From: CAZBNB01 sp964493245
GTDB taxonomy: Bacteria > Pseudomonadota > Gammaproteobacteria > Legionellales > Legionellaceae
DNA length: 64,000 bases
Reading direction: 5' to 3'
Assembly (NCBI GenBank): GCA_964493245.1
Contig: CAZBNB010000004.1
Span: forward strand, 1 to 64,000
The notes beneath the pieces were generated by a model. That model did no database searches. It was not told where the DNA came from and saw only the letters and a program-made list of their open reading frames with translations. The first letter of the stretch is position 1. Every line of letters begins with the position of its first letter. A program made the translations under genes and the position numbers. Below are positions 18,501 through 25,609 of this stretch, one piece after another.

Positions 18501-18765
18501 CGTGACGCATACTCTTTAGATAAGTTGCCCTTATCTTTCTAGCAATAGCCGGAGATTTTTTATGTTTATCCCATGTTTCTCTAAATTTTCCATTTAATAC
18601 TCTTGTTTGCCTAAACTTAGATTGTAACGCGATAACTGATTGCTCTAGATAAAAACAAATAACAAGTTTGTAATATGGACTGCTTTTATCCATCATTTTT
18701 AGCGTGATATTGATTAATTCTGAGTATTGGGGCATGTATGACTCTCTACTTACGAATGGCGTCAA
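15517..18765 (-). CDS. Large protein with C-terminal ~31-residue repeats, putative effector
   Basis: A 1082-residue protein with no signal peptide and no clear membrane segment. Residues from about 850 to 1070 form seven units of 28-31 residues following a pattern of LFTxxDIxxM, a spacer, then a short hydrophobic helix and AIK (examples: GLFTTKDLVSM, KLFSLQDIANA, HLFTPRDVAEM, GLFTLKDIAKM). The N-terminal 800 residues are mixed helical with a stretch like an unstructured linker near 430-470, and I recognise no catalytic motif. The size, solenoid-like tail and lack of operon partners suggest a Dot/Icm-type effector, by analogy only. An ATG ten codons in (MPQYSELIN) may be the true start. Confidence 0.7.
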   Translation of the reverse strand: MTPFVSRESYMPQYSELINITLKMMDKSSPYYKLVICFYLEQSVIALQSKFRQTRVLNGKFRETWDKHKKSPAIARKIRATYLKSMRHEFQYLKESDNEDAKEAFKADIVSKIKANEYHKINFKHDDFTRYLCAAARLEKNISLNELSTAKLLYEALLFCNQDQMPADPEQSMKRFLLSDVNGPYQPSAIGYWTEAESQQLAIELQKEGEKNHYYTINLSAHQTTLFLYYSVRVLNDNPASINPWLKGILKDYVYSKSSPQKAALLDSLDQIKPEPKLTLHHYAERMFFNTTPTTRVLEDNERSLKNKIIDFIKENEPNLALFFKSGFEDPHVADALHMSTDAFKKEVENINLFSSFFEVGSQNTGVCRSPDYNASDPNTSILAIMIPTRDTLDTIQRIAHKREMMPAHPLVGMISTRAIRAIDEIPAVIRSRPESPHFTNSQEILTTLYPLSRSLSMPHRASEFPHPDATRAPDIHGIKGYSRFMVLWHDNDFHAWRCGENHKDVIRFLRELWDDKAGFERKSWDNKATSKPNMRTMSPVIWALTDMDFSFGRYARLITNQEDAVKARLLSIMALFKKVGCNFHKDLDANYIILYSMVTAPNKWIPLLEGHSPLDIYSKENSTLNFVSNYSLAPEIERVHCYMHEHPKATIIDVILDGLLNTLNHAPCYAERVFSPLPDDYITETREKMKKDGIDHVYVSVIGETNEIDDLLDLSQDTIKSIYADVEKDMLQDYDAQTRRHWELHALSASEKVILNKMLHQSLQTKLERIDLRTVFYWLETTNKTNSAQTEFTTDIYFKKEHITGKLKPRLRDNKIEDICEALDRITEAAPEEPVHPCKADVYASAKQLGMSENAIKHLIKPACLDAIKEGLFTTKDLVSMESRTIRELIKPASLQAIRDKLFSLQDIANAPYDYFVELMRPRYYHLLRDRVFLLSDIKKMDRQLFMEMISSQESIKAMKAHLFTPRDVAEMNYYLFIYMLNSIDAIKGGLFTLKDIAKMDPTVFHYVSHHLEPLKNSVYKITDVAAVNDREIVQLINQEKCLLAIQEGRVTIDVLTNMDKKTLKQTIESDSYPGSSYTIH

Positions 18766-18909
18766 TATTTACACAAAAAACGCCCTAGTAAAAATTAAAA
18801 ATACCTAATGTGGTTAATTATAGCACACCATGTGTATGCAATATATGAAAAACAAGTCATTTTCATGGAGAACGATTTGCAACACGTGTTAAAAAACCTG
18901 TGTTAGGAT

Positions 18910-18940
18910 ATATACCTTGCACACATGCGAGATCAAAACC
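18910..18940 (+). repeat. Possible remnant end of the TATACCTTGCGCACATG MITE family
   Basis: ATATACCTTGCACACATGCG at 18910-18929 matches the terminal repeat of the elements at 41183 and 60099 with one change, followed by a weak match to their AAAACCG. The other end is not visible, so this is a decayed or solo end in the leader of the isochorismatase-like gene. Confidence 0.5.
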
Positions 18941-19013
18941 GTGATTTAGTAATGTGTCCGATTTTTTTGAGTAAGATTAGGTTGTTTTGTGCAGAAAATA
19001 AGGGAGTATAACC

Positions 19014-19622
19014 ATGAAATATGATCATGTATTAGGCGCCGGAAAGAAAAGTGCATTGTTAATTTCTGATATGCAACGGGCTTTTACAGAAGGTATATTT
19101 GATGCTGATTTTAGACAAGATAAAGAACTGGAACTGATTAAGCAGTTGGTGAGTGTGGCGGTCAGTAAGAATATTCCCATTATTTATACCGTCATTGCGT
19201 ACAACGAATATGAGATCACGCATCCTAATCGATGGTTGCAAAAAATTCCTCGGTTAAAAGAACTATTAGAAGGTAATACGATCACAGAATTGGATCCACG
19301 TTTACCGTTCAATCAACATCGCGATCTTTTGTTAATTAAAAAACATACTTCTTCATTTTTCGGAACCTCATTAGCAAATCAACTCTACACGCAAGGTATC
19401 GATACAATCATTATGACCGGTTGTACAACCAGTGGTTGTGTCCGTGCGACAACGGTAGATGGCCTGGAAAATGGTTTTAGAATGATGGTTGTTCAGGATG
19501 CAGTGGCTGATCGCTGGCAAGATTCTCATAAACAAACACTGTTGGAGATAAATGCTAAATATGGTGATGTGATTCACTCAGACAATGCGATTGAAATAAT
19601 GAGTCAGTCAATAAGGGAGTAA
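19014..19622 (+). CDS. Isochorismatase-family cysteine hydrolase
   Basis: A 202-residue cytoplasmic hydrolase. The triad of the family is visible: Asp19 in ISDMQRAF, Lys109/110 in LIKKHTSSFFGT, and Cys142 in the segment TGCTTSGCVRAT with the expected non-prolyl cis loop. The FxGT and GCVRAT wording is closer to N-carbamoylsarcosine amidase-like hydrolases than to true isochorismatases, so it probably cleaves an amide or ureide. It is preceded by GGGAG and followed by a nitronate monooxygenase gene, perhaps with a shared catabolic role. Confidence 0.88.
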   Translation: MKYDHVLGAGKKSALLISDMQRAFTEGIFDADFRQDKELELIKQLVSVAVSKNIPIIYTVIAYNEYEITHPNRWLQKIPRLKELLEGNTITELDPRLPFNQHRDLLLIKKHTSSFFGTSLANQLYTQGIDTIIMTGCTTSGCVRATTVDGLENGFRMMVVQDAVADRWQDSHKQTLLEINAKYGDVIHSDNAIEIMSQSIRE

Positions 19623-19872
19623 TTTTTCGTAAATGTTTCCTGGGACTCAAGCCTCCCTCACACACAAACTTTGTGCCACTACCCAAACTTGAGTGCTTGG
19701 TATTAATATGTCATGCATCCGGTATTGAATTGCTGCATCAGAGTTTTTTGTATCATGATCGTCACAAGGGTAAAATGAGTTATTGACGATGATACCGTAT
19801 TCCATTGAGGCAAGAGCGTTGTTAACGCTTTATCAAGCTCAGGTGAATTCAAAATTATCACGGGAACAAAAA

Positions 19873-20880
19873 ATGAAGAAAATAAAAACGCGTTTGTGTG
19901 ATCTTTTGAAGTTAAATACCCCTCTTTTTCAAGCGCCCATGGCGGGGGCGGTAACACCACAACTGGCGAGTGCCTTTGCCAATTACGGTGGTCTCGGTAT
20001 GGTTCCATTAAGTAATTGGCCAATAGAAAATTGTGAAAAATTAATTGATGAGACGTTAAATTTAACTGATCAATGTATTGGTGTGAATTTAATATTGGAG
20101 TGGGATCAAAGTGAGAGACTAGAGCTAAGTTTGAAGAAAGGAATTAAAGTGATTTGGTTTTGTTGGGGCGATCCCAGTCCATTTATTGAAAAAATTCATG
20201 CGCATGGTGCAAAGGTTATTTTGACGGTTAGTAGTGCTACTGAGGCAAAACAGGCCGTAGATGCTGGTGTTGATGTGATTGTAACACAAGGCTGGGAAGC
20301 CGGTGGTCATGTTTGGGGTACTGTAGCAACGCTTCCTTTGGTGCCGGCTGTTGTCGATGCAGTTGCAGGTAAGGTGCCTGTGGTTGCAGCAGGGGGTATT
20401 GCCGATGGACGTGGTTTGGCTGCGGTCCTTGCTCTAGGCGCTTCGGGAGCTGTATTAGGTACCCGATTATTATCAAGTCATGAGGCAGGGATTCATGAGC
20501 AATATAAGAGTCGTATTATAGCAGCTAAAGAAACGGATACGGTCTATACCGATTTATTTGATAAAGGTTGGCCAAATTCATATATGCGCGTTCTGCGTAA
20601 TAGTACTTATGAGCAATGGGTCGACGCAGGAAAACCCTTATCAGGAAATCGTCCTGGCGAGCATGATGTTGTCGCACGATTAAATACAGGAAGCCTTGTT
20701 GAGCGATATAGTCGCTCTTCACCTGCAGCAACGATGACAGGGGATCTAGAGCCTTTGGCACATTATGCAGGCCAATCTGTTGGCTTGATTCACAATATAA
20801 CATCTGTACATGAAATATTGGATGAAGTTGTTAACGATGCGATTAAGCACATCAATACTTGTCATACGTTAGTAATCTAG
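19873..20880 (+). CDS. Nitronate monooxygenase (2-nitropropane dioxygenase family)
   Basis: A 335-residue FMN-dependent TIM-barrel enzyme that oxidises alkyl nitronates. Family features are LNTPLFQAPMAG at the N-terminus, QGWEAGGHVWG with the active-site histidine region, and the phosphate-binding GGIADGRGLAAVLALGA (in part: GGIADGRG) with a following GTRLL. The ATG at 19873 with GGGA before it starts at the conserved family N-terminus. An upstream TTG at 19783 would add 30 residues without similarity. It may act with the adjacent hydrolase or simply detoxify nitronates. Confidence 0.9.
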   Translation: MKKIKTRLCDLLKLNTPLFQAPMAGAVTPQLASAFANYGGLGMVPLSNWPIENCEKLIDETLNLTDQCIGVNLILEWDQSERLELSLKKGIKVIWFCWGDPSPFIEKIHAHGAKVILTVSSATEAKQAVDAGVDVIVTQGWEAGGHVWGTVATLPLVPAVVDAVAGKVPVVAAGGIADGRGLAAVLALGASGAVLGTRLLSSHEAGIHEQYKSRIIAAKETDTVYTDLFDKGWPNSYMRVLRNSTYEQWVDAGKPLSGNRPGEHDVVARLNTGSLVERYSRSSPAATMTGDLEPLAHYAGQSVGLIHNITSVHEILDEVVNDAIKHINTCHTLVI

Positions 20881-20889
20881 ATATTTTTA

Positions 20890-20938
20890 TACGCCATATA
20901 AAAAGCTAGGCTATGACGTTGATTCATAGCCTAGCCTT
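20890..20938 (-). terminator. Rho-independent terminator of the leftward exported-protein gene
   Basis: The arms AGCTAGGCTATGA (20904-20916) and TCATAGCCTAGC (20924-20935) form a 12-13 bp stem with a 7-base loop. Read on the minus strand, the stem is followed by TTTTTATATGG, a classical T-tract. It ends transcription from the gene at 20983-21588 and may also stop the opposite strand. Confidence 0.8.
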
Positions 20939-20982
20939 GAGGAATCAAACTGATCTTGAGTGTTTGCAAGAAGCTTGGCTAA

Positions 20983-21588
20983 TTAAGGATTAAAACTTAC
21001 AACAACACTTGTAATTCCAGGTTGCTCAGTCCATTGACATAGCGGTGGATTTGGTGCTGTGCTACACCCTGAAAGATATGGCGTACAAGGTGGCGGTGCA
21101 CTACGCGTAGTGCAATCATCACAAGCATATGGATATGCACCAGGTGTATCTACAGCACCATTAATCGTAAGCACTGTCACTGATTGACCACTGTTTGGTG
21201 TGATGGAAACCGGTCCCCCCCACCCGTTGACTAAACTGACATCATATGTCGTACTGTAATTTTCGGTTCCAGCTTGACGGGTAAAAAAAACTTCTGCTTG
21301 CGTGAGATTACACGGAGCTGTACCCATTTGAAAAGTTAATGAGATCTGATTGCATAAACTGCCATAAAATCTCATATAAGACGGTGAGGGGCAACTCCCT
21401 GAAGAGCTTGTGGCACCAGGACATCCTTGAGCAGCTAATTCAGTTAAACAACCCGCATCTGCTTGACTCCAAGTTAGCAATGGCATGGTTCCCGATGCGT
21501 TAGGTTGAACTTGAACTGTGAATGCCGAAAAAACGGTATTTGAAAATAACCATGCGATGGTTAGCGCACTGATTTTTAACTTCATCAT
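20983..21588 (-). CDS. Exported cysteine-rich protein, possibly thaumatin-like
   Basis: A 201-residue protein with a signal peptide cleaved after about residue 21 (VFSA). The mature part contains many cysteines in short motifs (GCLTELAAQGCPG, YACDDCTT, PPPCTPYLSGC) and the segment YDVSLVNGWGGPVSITP, which resembles the D-x-S-x-V-x-G-x-x-x-P signature of thaumatin-like proteins. Disulfide bonding in the periplasm or outside the cell is expected. The thaumatin assignment is weak. It lies 30 bases after the outer-membrane protein gene and is probably co-transcribed with it. Confidence 0.65.
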   Translation of the reverse strand: MMKLKISALTIAWLFSNTVFSAFTVQVQPNASGTMPLLTWSQADAGCLTELAAQGCPGATSSSGSCPSPSYMRFYGSLCNQISLTFQMGTAPCNLTQAEVFFTRQAGTENYSTTYDVSLVNGWGGPVSITPNSGQSVTVLTINGAVDTPGAYPYACDDCTTRSAPPPCTPYLSGCSTAPNPPLCQWTEQPGITSVVVSFNP

Positions 21589-21618
21589 TAAGGTTCCTTT
21601 TTAAGGTGATAGGGGTGT

Positions 21619-22404
21619 TCAGACAGAAAAATCATAAATGATACTGCCTAGCACTGCTTGTGATTGCAAGTTTACTTGAGTCGTGTTTATGATTGGCCCT
21701 AAAGAAGCGCTATAATTCGAACCCATTATTGAAAGATTTCCATAATAGGTATAAACATAATCAGCTCGCACTGATAGATGAGAGGTAATTTTTTGCTCTA
21801 TCCCTGCACCAGCACGAAAACCTACGAGTGCTTTCGAACCCGAATAGTTTAACAGTTTTGTTTGTGGTACGACGGTTCCATCTGTATAAGTCGTCGTATT
21901 GGAGCTCAGTGTCATGTTATTAAATGCAGCACCTAAACGCATAAAGAGTAAACTACTGGGGGTTGCCATCCACCCAAAACGACCATCAATACCAGCCTCC
22001 CATGCGTTCAGTTTCGCCATAGTGTAGGTTGACAACAACTCATTGGGCAAAGAGTTAAGTGCTTGGGTTGTAAGATCCGCTTGTGGTCTACGACCGGCAC
22101 TAAAATAAACTTCTGGTGCCATGTAAAATGAATTAAAAACAAAACCGTAACCCAAAAAAATATTTCCGAATGCATTGTTAGAACTAAGGCTCCCATTTCC
22201 GCTCACTTCGGCTAGGTAGGGCAATCTTGCCGTAATGCGTGTATTCACTTGAGTATCATAAAGAGGAAAACTCCCGCCCATGCCAACACCGAGATACGGT
22301 CCCTTAAAATCAGTTGGGGAGCCCATCTGAACAGGGCCCATTTCCCCAGCAATAAGGCTCTTCGAGCACATAATTAATGACGCTAATAATGCTGTCCTTT
22401 TCAT
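21619..22404 (-). CDS. Outer-membrane beta-barrel protein
   Basis: A 261-residue protein with a signal peptide (cleavage near LIAGE) and alternating hydrophobic strands typical of an eight-stranded OmpA/OmpW-like barrel: YLGVGMGGSF, GNIFLGYGFVF, SFYMAPEVYFSAG, LFMRLGAAF, ALVGFRAGAGIEQKI, LSVRADYVYTYYG. The last strand, AVLGSIIYDFSV, ends near the C-terminus. The AGGAG site is eight bases before the ATG at 22404 and only two before an in-frame GTG, which decides the start. It heads a two-gene unit with the cysteine-rich exported protein. Confidence 0.8.
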   Translation of the reverse strand: MKRTALLASLIMCSKSLIAGEMGPVQMGSPTDFKGPYLGVGMGGSFPLYDTQVNTRITARLPYLAEVSGNGSLSSNNAFGNIFLGYGFVFNSFYMAPEVYFSAGRRPQADLTTQALNSLPNELLSTYTMAKLNAWEAGIDGRFGWMATPSSLLFMRLGAAFNNMTLSSNTTTYTDGTVVPQTKLLNYSGSKALVGFRAGAGIEQKITSHLSVRADYVYTYYGNLSIMGSNYSASLGPIINTTQVNLQSQAVLGSIIYDFSV

Positions 22405-22744
22405 ACCCACGACTCCTGTTTATTGGCTATCCTTGTTGTTACAATCGGCGTTAGTCGACATAATAAAATGATTGCTACTAATGCCCCTAATTCTTCATGA
22501 AATATTTTTTGTAAACCATAACACTAAATCGTCATCTACCGGAATACTATTTTAGCCGGGTTTTTGACCCTGTAACCCAATGTCAACAGATTCTAACCAA
22601 GTGTTGTGCATAGAGCTCTACCTTTCATTTGAAGCGTCAGTATAGTTAAAGTATGTGTTTATACTGCTGTAATATAATGAAATTCGATATATTGCGCGAG
22701 TAAAAACACATAATTGTTCATTAACATAATGGATGCACGTATGA
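22405..22744. other. Intergenic region, mostly featureless
   Basis: These 340 bases lie upstream of the outer-membrane protein gene and before the decayed primase fragment. They should contain the promoter of the leftward pair. I see no convincing inverted repeat or small gene. Confidence 0.4.
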
Positions 22745-23125
22745 AACCCTATCATCTATGTCATATCTGGAGAAATTCATCGTGTAGTAGATGTAGCAGA
22801 AAGAGAGTTGGCACGATCAAAACAATACTATCAGCGAGGTGGTTTGATCGTGACCGTATTTAGTGATCCTGGAACACAGGAAATACGCGTGCAAGAAGTA
22901 TCACAACCTGCTTTAGTTCGTGCACTTGCAGGTATAGCAATATGGAGTCGTTTCGATGCTCGAGAAAAAGATTGGGTGAGCATTGCTCCGCCCTCACGCC
23001 ACGCAACCGTATTATTTAACGCAGCTAATTACGTGCCTTTATTAAAGCACGTCATCGTATTGATACAAGAAGATGGCTCGCATCGAAACTTGTGCCTAAA
23101 GTTTATGGACTACACCAAAAAATAA
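22745..23125 (+). pseudogene. N-terminal remnant of a phage/plasmid primase-helicase-like protein
   Basis: An open frame of 126 codons with no usable start at its beginning; a TGA lies directly before it. It encodes the characteristic opening of phage and plasmid replication ATPases: GEIHRVVDVAERELA, YQRGGLIVTV, RALAGIAIWSRFDAREKDWV and a PP-x-x-x-A segment. The ATPase domain that should follow is missing after the stop at 23125. A TTG at 22808 could start a 105-residue product, but the homologous-looking region extends upstream of it. It is best read as debris of an older prophage or plasmid. The family call is from memory of motif wording and is moderate. Confidence 0.5.
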
Positions 23126-23303
23126 CAATGAAGTATGTTCTTCTCTGATAGAGCGATTAGTGCTTGACCGGGAGTAATTAGTAAGACGTTAGAATGAGCG
23201 GCCAAGTTCAATTTTAATTCTAAATGTGCAGAAGTTGATTGATTTGAATGTTATTTATGCTATAATGTGCCTAACTATTGAAAAATTAGGTGAGGCAAAG
23301 CAT

Positions 23304-24335
23304 ATGAAAAGCTCAAATGATGCACTGATTGATGCGTGTTTGAATAATGACAGTGCCGCCGCTATAACGGCAATCGATGATAGTCTGGCTCAGATTGATA
23401 CTACGGCGGCTGGTGGTGGGACGAAAAAAAATTTAAGCCGTTCTACACCAATTATAATTGCATCAGCGCGCGATCACGGCCTCGAATTGCTATCAGTGCT
23501 ACTTGGGCGTGGTGCTGACATAACTATAAGGACCACAGGTTATTGGTATCCTTTCAATGAATCATCTACTACAACGAATAAAATAAGCGAGGGTAATGCG
23601 CTTGACGTGGCGCTTTTTTTTGGTAATGTAAATACCGTAAAAAAACTTCTTTTGCATGCAGCGCTTTACTTAGACTCTGATAAGCAATCAAAATTATTAG
23701 AGCGTATGCCACAAAAAAATATTTTATTATACGTTGCCATGACTTATCCTCAATACATGGATGAAATGGTTAAGCAAATTCTTGCACAGAATGATATTAC
23801 TTTATCCCAACGAATTATGTGTGAGCTTGCATCATCGCATGAAGTCACACCAGCGTTGATAGATAAATATCTAAATTTATTCGTTTCTAAAGAAGACCTC
23901 GATAAAAGAATGCCAACATTAGTAAAGGCGCAATTCGATACTCATTTGAATTGGTTTAAAGCATTGTCCAGTAATAAGCATGCCAATATACTTATTAAAG
24001 ACCTGGATGATGCCAAATTTAAGTTCCTCTTCGATGGAAATACACAGACATTTAATCAGTCCGTGTTGGACGCTATACAAGTTGCATTACCCACACTAGG
24101 TAAACAAGCTGCTTGGAAAGTCGCTATTGGTCATTTCCTAGAAGTACTTGCGGGTTTTGTACCAATGATTAGCCGAAAACACATTGAATTCTACAAAAAA
24201 ACAGATGTGGCTCGAAAACTCGAACAAATGCAAGCTCAGTTATTTGGAATACCTTCAGCACCGTTATCGGTTGATACGATAGATATCCCAGAGGCAGTTG
24301 TTGTAGAATTGGACAAAAATTTAGGGAACTGTTAG
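23304..24335 (+). CDS. Ankyrin-like repeat protein
   Basis: A 343-residue soluble protein. Residues 1-130 carry ankyrin-type helices: DALIDACLNNDSAAAITAI, then TPIIIASARDHGLELLSVLLGRGADI, then ALDVALFFGNVNTVKKLLLHAA. The rest is helical without recognised motifs. The ATG at 23304 has GAGG nine bases before it; the longer in-frame start at 23226 lacks one. Ankyrin proteins are frequent among effectors of intracellular gammaproteobacteria, which is the likely but unproven role. Confidence 0.72.
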   Translation: MKSSNDALIDACLNNDSAAAITAIDDSLAQIDTTAAGGGTKKNLSRSTPIIIASARDHGLELLSVLLGRGADITIRTTGYWYPFNESSTTTNKISEGNALDVALFFGNVNTVKKLLLHAALYLDSDKQSKLLERMPQKNILLYVAMTYPQYMDEMVKQILAQNDITLSQRIMCELASSHEVTPALIDKYLNLFVSKEDLDKRMPTLVKAQFDTHLNWFKALSSNKHANILIKDLDDAKFKFLFDGNTQTFNQSVLDAIQVALPTLGKQAAWKVAIGHFLEVLAGFVPMISRKHIEFYKKTDVARKLEQMQAQLFGIPSAPLSVDTIDIPEAVVVELDKNLGNC

Positions 24336-24551
24336 TTCTTGGAGCTAAAACTTCAAGGTTTCTGTGGGATATGTCATAACCTAGATGGTATATGGCTCCG
24401 CTTAGTAAGTATATTCCGAACTCATAGACGAGAGGAAGTGATAAATTTTGGTCAGTGTTATGTAGAGAATATGGATAGTAAAGTGAAAATTGCATGTTGA
24501 TATCATCTGTTGATTGTCAATGCACTCAAATGATAGAAATAATGATGAGTG

Positions 24552-25544
24552 TTACTTGTTAATATCCTTTATCAGATTAATGATAAGCTTAATCATGGTA
24601 TCTTTTTGATCTGAAGCACTTTGCGCTACTAACAATGCAAGCGCAACTAAAGCGTTGTCGTTGATTTTAGACTCGCCTGTGCGTTTTAAATGATGATGGT
24701 TGCGCTGTAAGAACCAGATAAACATGAATGCGCCAATCCGTTTATTGCCATCCGTAAAAGGATGGTTTTTTATAATAAAATAGAGCAAATGAGCTGCTTG
24801 CTCTTCAATACTCGGATACAAATATTCACCACCAAAGCTTTGAACAATATTACCTAATATTCCCGCAAAGCTGTTGTCTTTAGGTTGACCGAAGAGCTCG
24901 GTAGCTTCCTTTCGAGCGATTAGCCGTTTTTTTAAATCTTGGATTGCACTCATCGCATCAGGCAATGTTATCTCCACGGTAATGTTGGAGTTCAATCCCC
25001 CTTCAGGGAAATTACCTGTATCATATTGATTTAGTAAAATGAAACTATGAGTGTAATGGGTTAGCACTGACAAAAGTCCGCTTGCTTCTGATTGATTTAA
25101 TGCTTTCGCCTGCGCATCCTGAAACAAAGCAAGAGTTTTCTGTAATTGTTGAAGTTGCTGATTTTGTGTTTTTAAGCGGCTTTGATCAAGCGAGTAACCT
25201 TGGATTAAGTACTCTTTCAATACTTTGTTAGCCCAAATTCTAAATCGTGTACCTTGTTTGGATTTAACACGATACCCCACAGAAATAATAACATCTAGAT
25301 TATAGTGTTTTGTAACATATTCTTTGCCATCAGCAGCAGTTGTCAAGGATTCCTTGACAACTAAAGGCTCCTCTAACTCACCTTCGTTAAAAATATTACG
25401 AATATGTAAGCTTATATTTTGTTTGGTTTTTTTAAATAAATCTGCCAATTGCCCTTGGTTCAGCCAAACGGTTTCATTTTCCAACTTAACTTCAGTGTGA
25501 ATATTACTTTCTTCGTCCTGATAGATTAGTATTGAGCTAGGCAT
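24552..25544 (-). CDS. RhuM-family protein with C-terminal Fic/DOC domain
   Basis: A 330-residue fusion. Residues 1-115 match the RhuM (virulence protein) domain with the wording VWLNQGQLADLFKKTKQNIS, YNLDVIISVGYRVKSKQGTRFRIWAN. After a glutamine-rich coiled coil comes a Fic domain with the motif HPFTDGNKR at residues 261-269. The lysine in place of glycine is typical of the Doc-like branch. Fic proteins transfer AMP or phosphate to target proteins. This architecture occurs in toxin-antitoxin and defence-type loci. No obvious antitoxin gene is adjacent, so the RhuM part may regulate it. Confidence 0.88.
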   Translation of the reverse strand: MPSSILIYQDEESNIHTEVKLENETVWLNQGQLADLFKKTKQNISLHIRNIFNEGELEEPLVVKESLTTAADGKEYVTKHYNLDVIISVGYRVKSKQGTRFRIWANKVLKEYLIQGYSLDQSRLKTQNQQLQQLQKTLALFQDAQAKALNQSEASGLLSVLTHYTHSFILLNQYDTGNFPEGGLNSNITVEITLPDAMSAIQDLKKRLIARKEATELFGQPKDNSFAGILGNIVQSFGGEYLYPSIEEQAAHLLYFIIKNHPFTDGNKRIGAFMFIWFLQRNHHHLKRTGESKINDNALVALALLVAQSASDQKDTMIKLIINLIKDINK

Positions 25545-25609
25545 ATATATTTACCGGCAATGCAGTACTTAATTAGATAAACAAATGGTATCAAATTTTA
25601 ATATCTGAT

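Noticed and set aside
24169..24495. 108-codon minus-strand frame overlapping the ankyrin gene end
   Set aside because: It is a shadow of the ankyrin-like gene for half its length, without ribosome binding site or recognisable domain.
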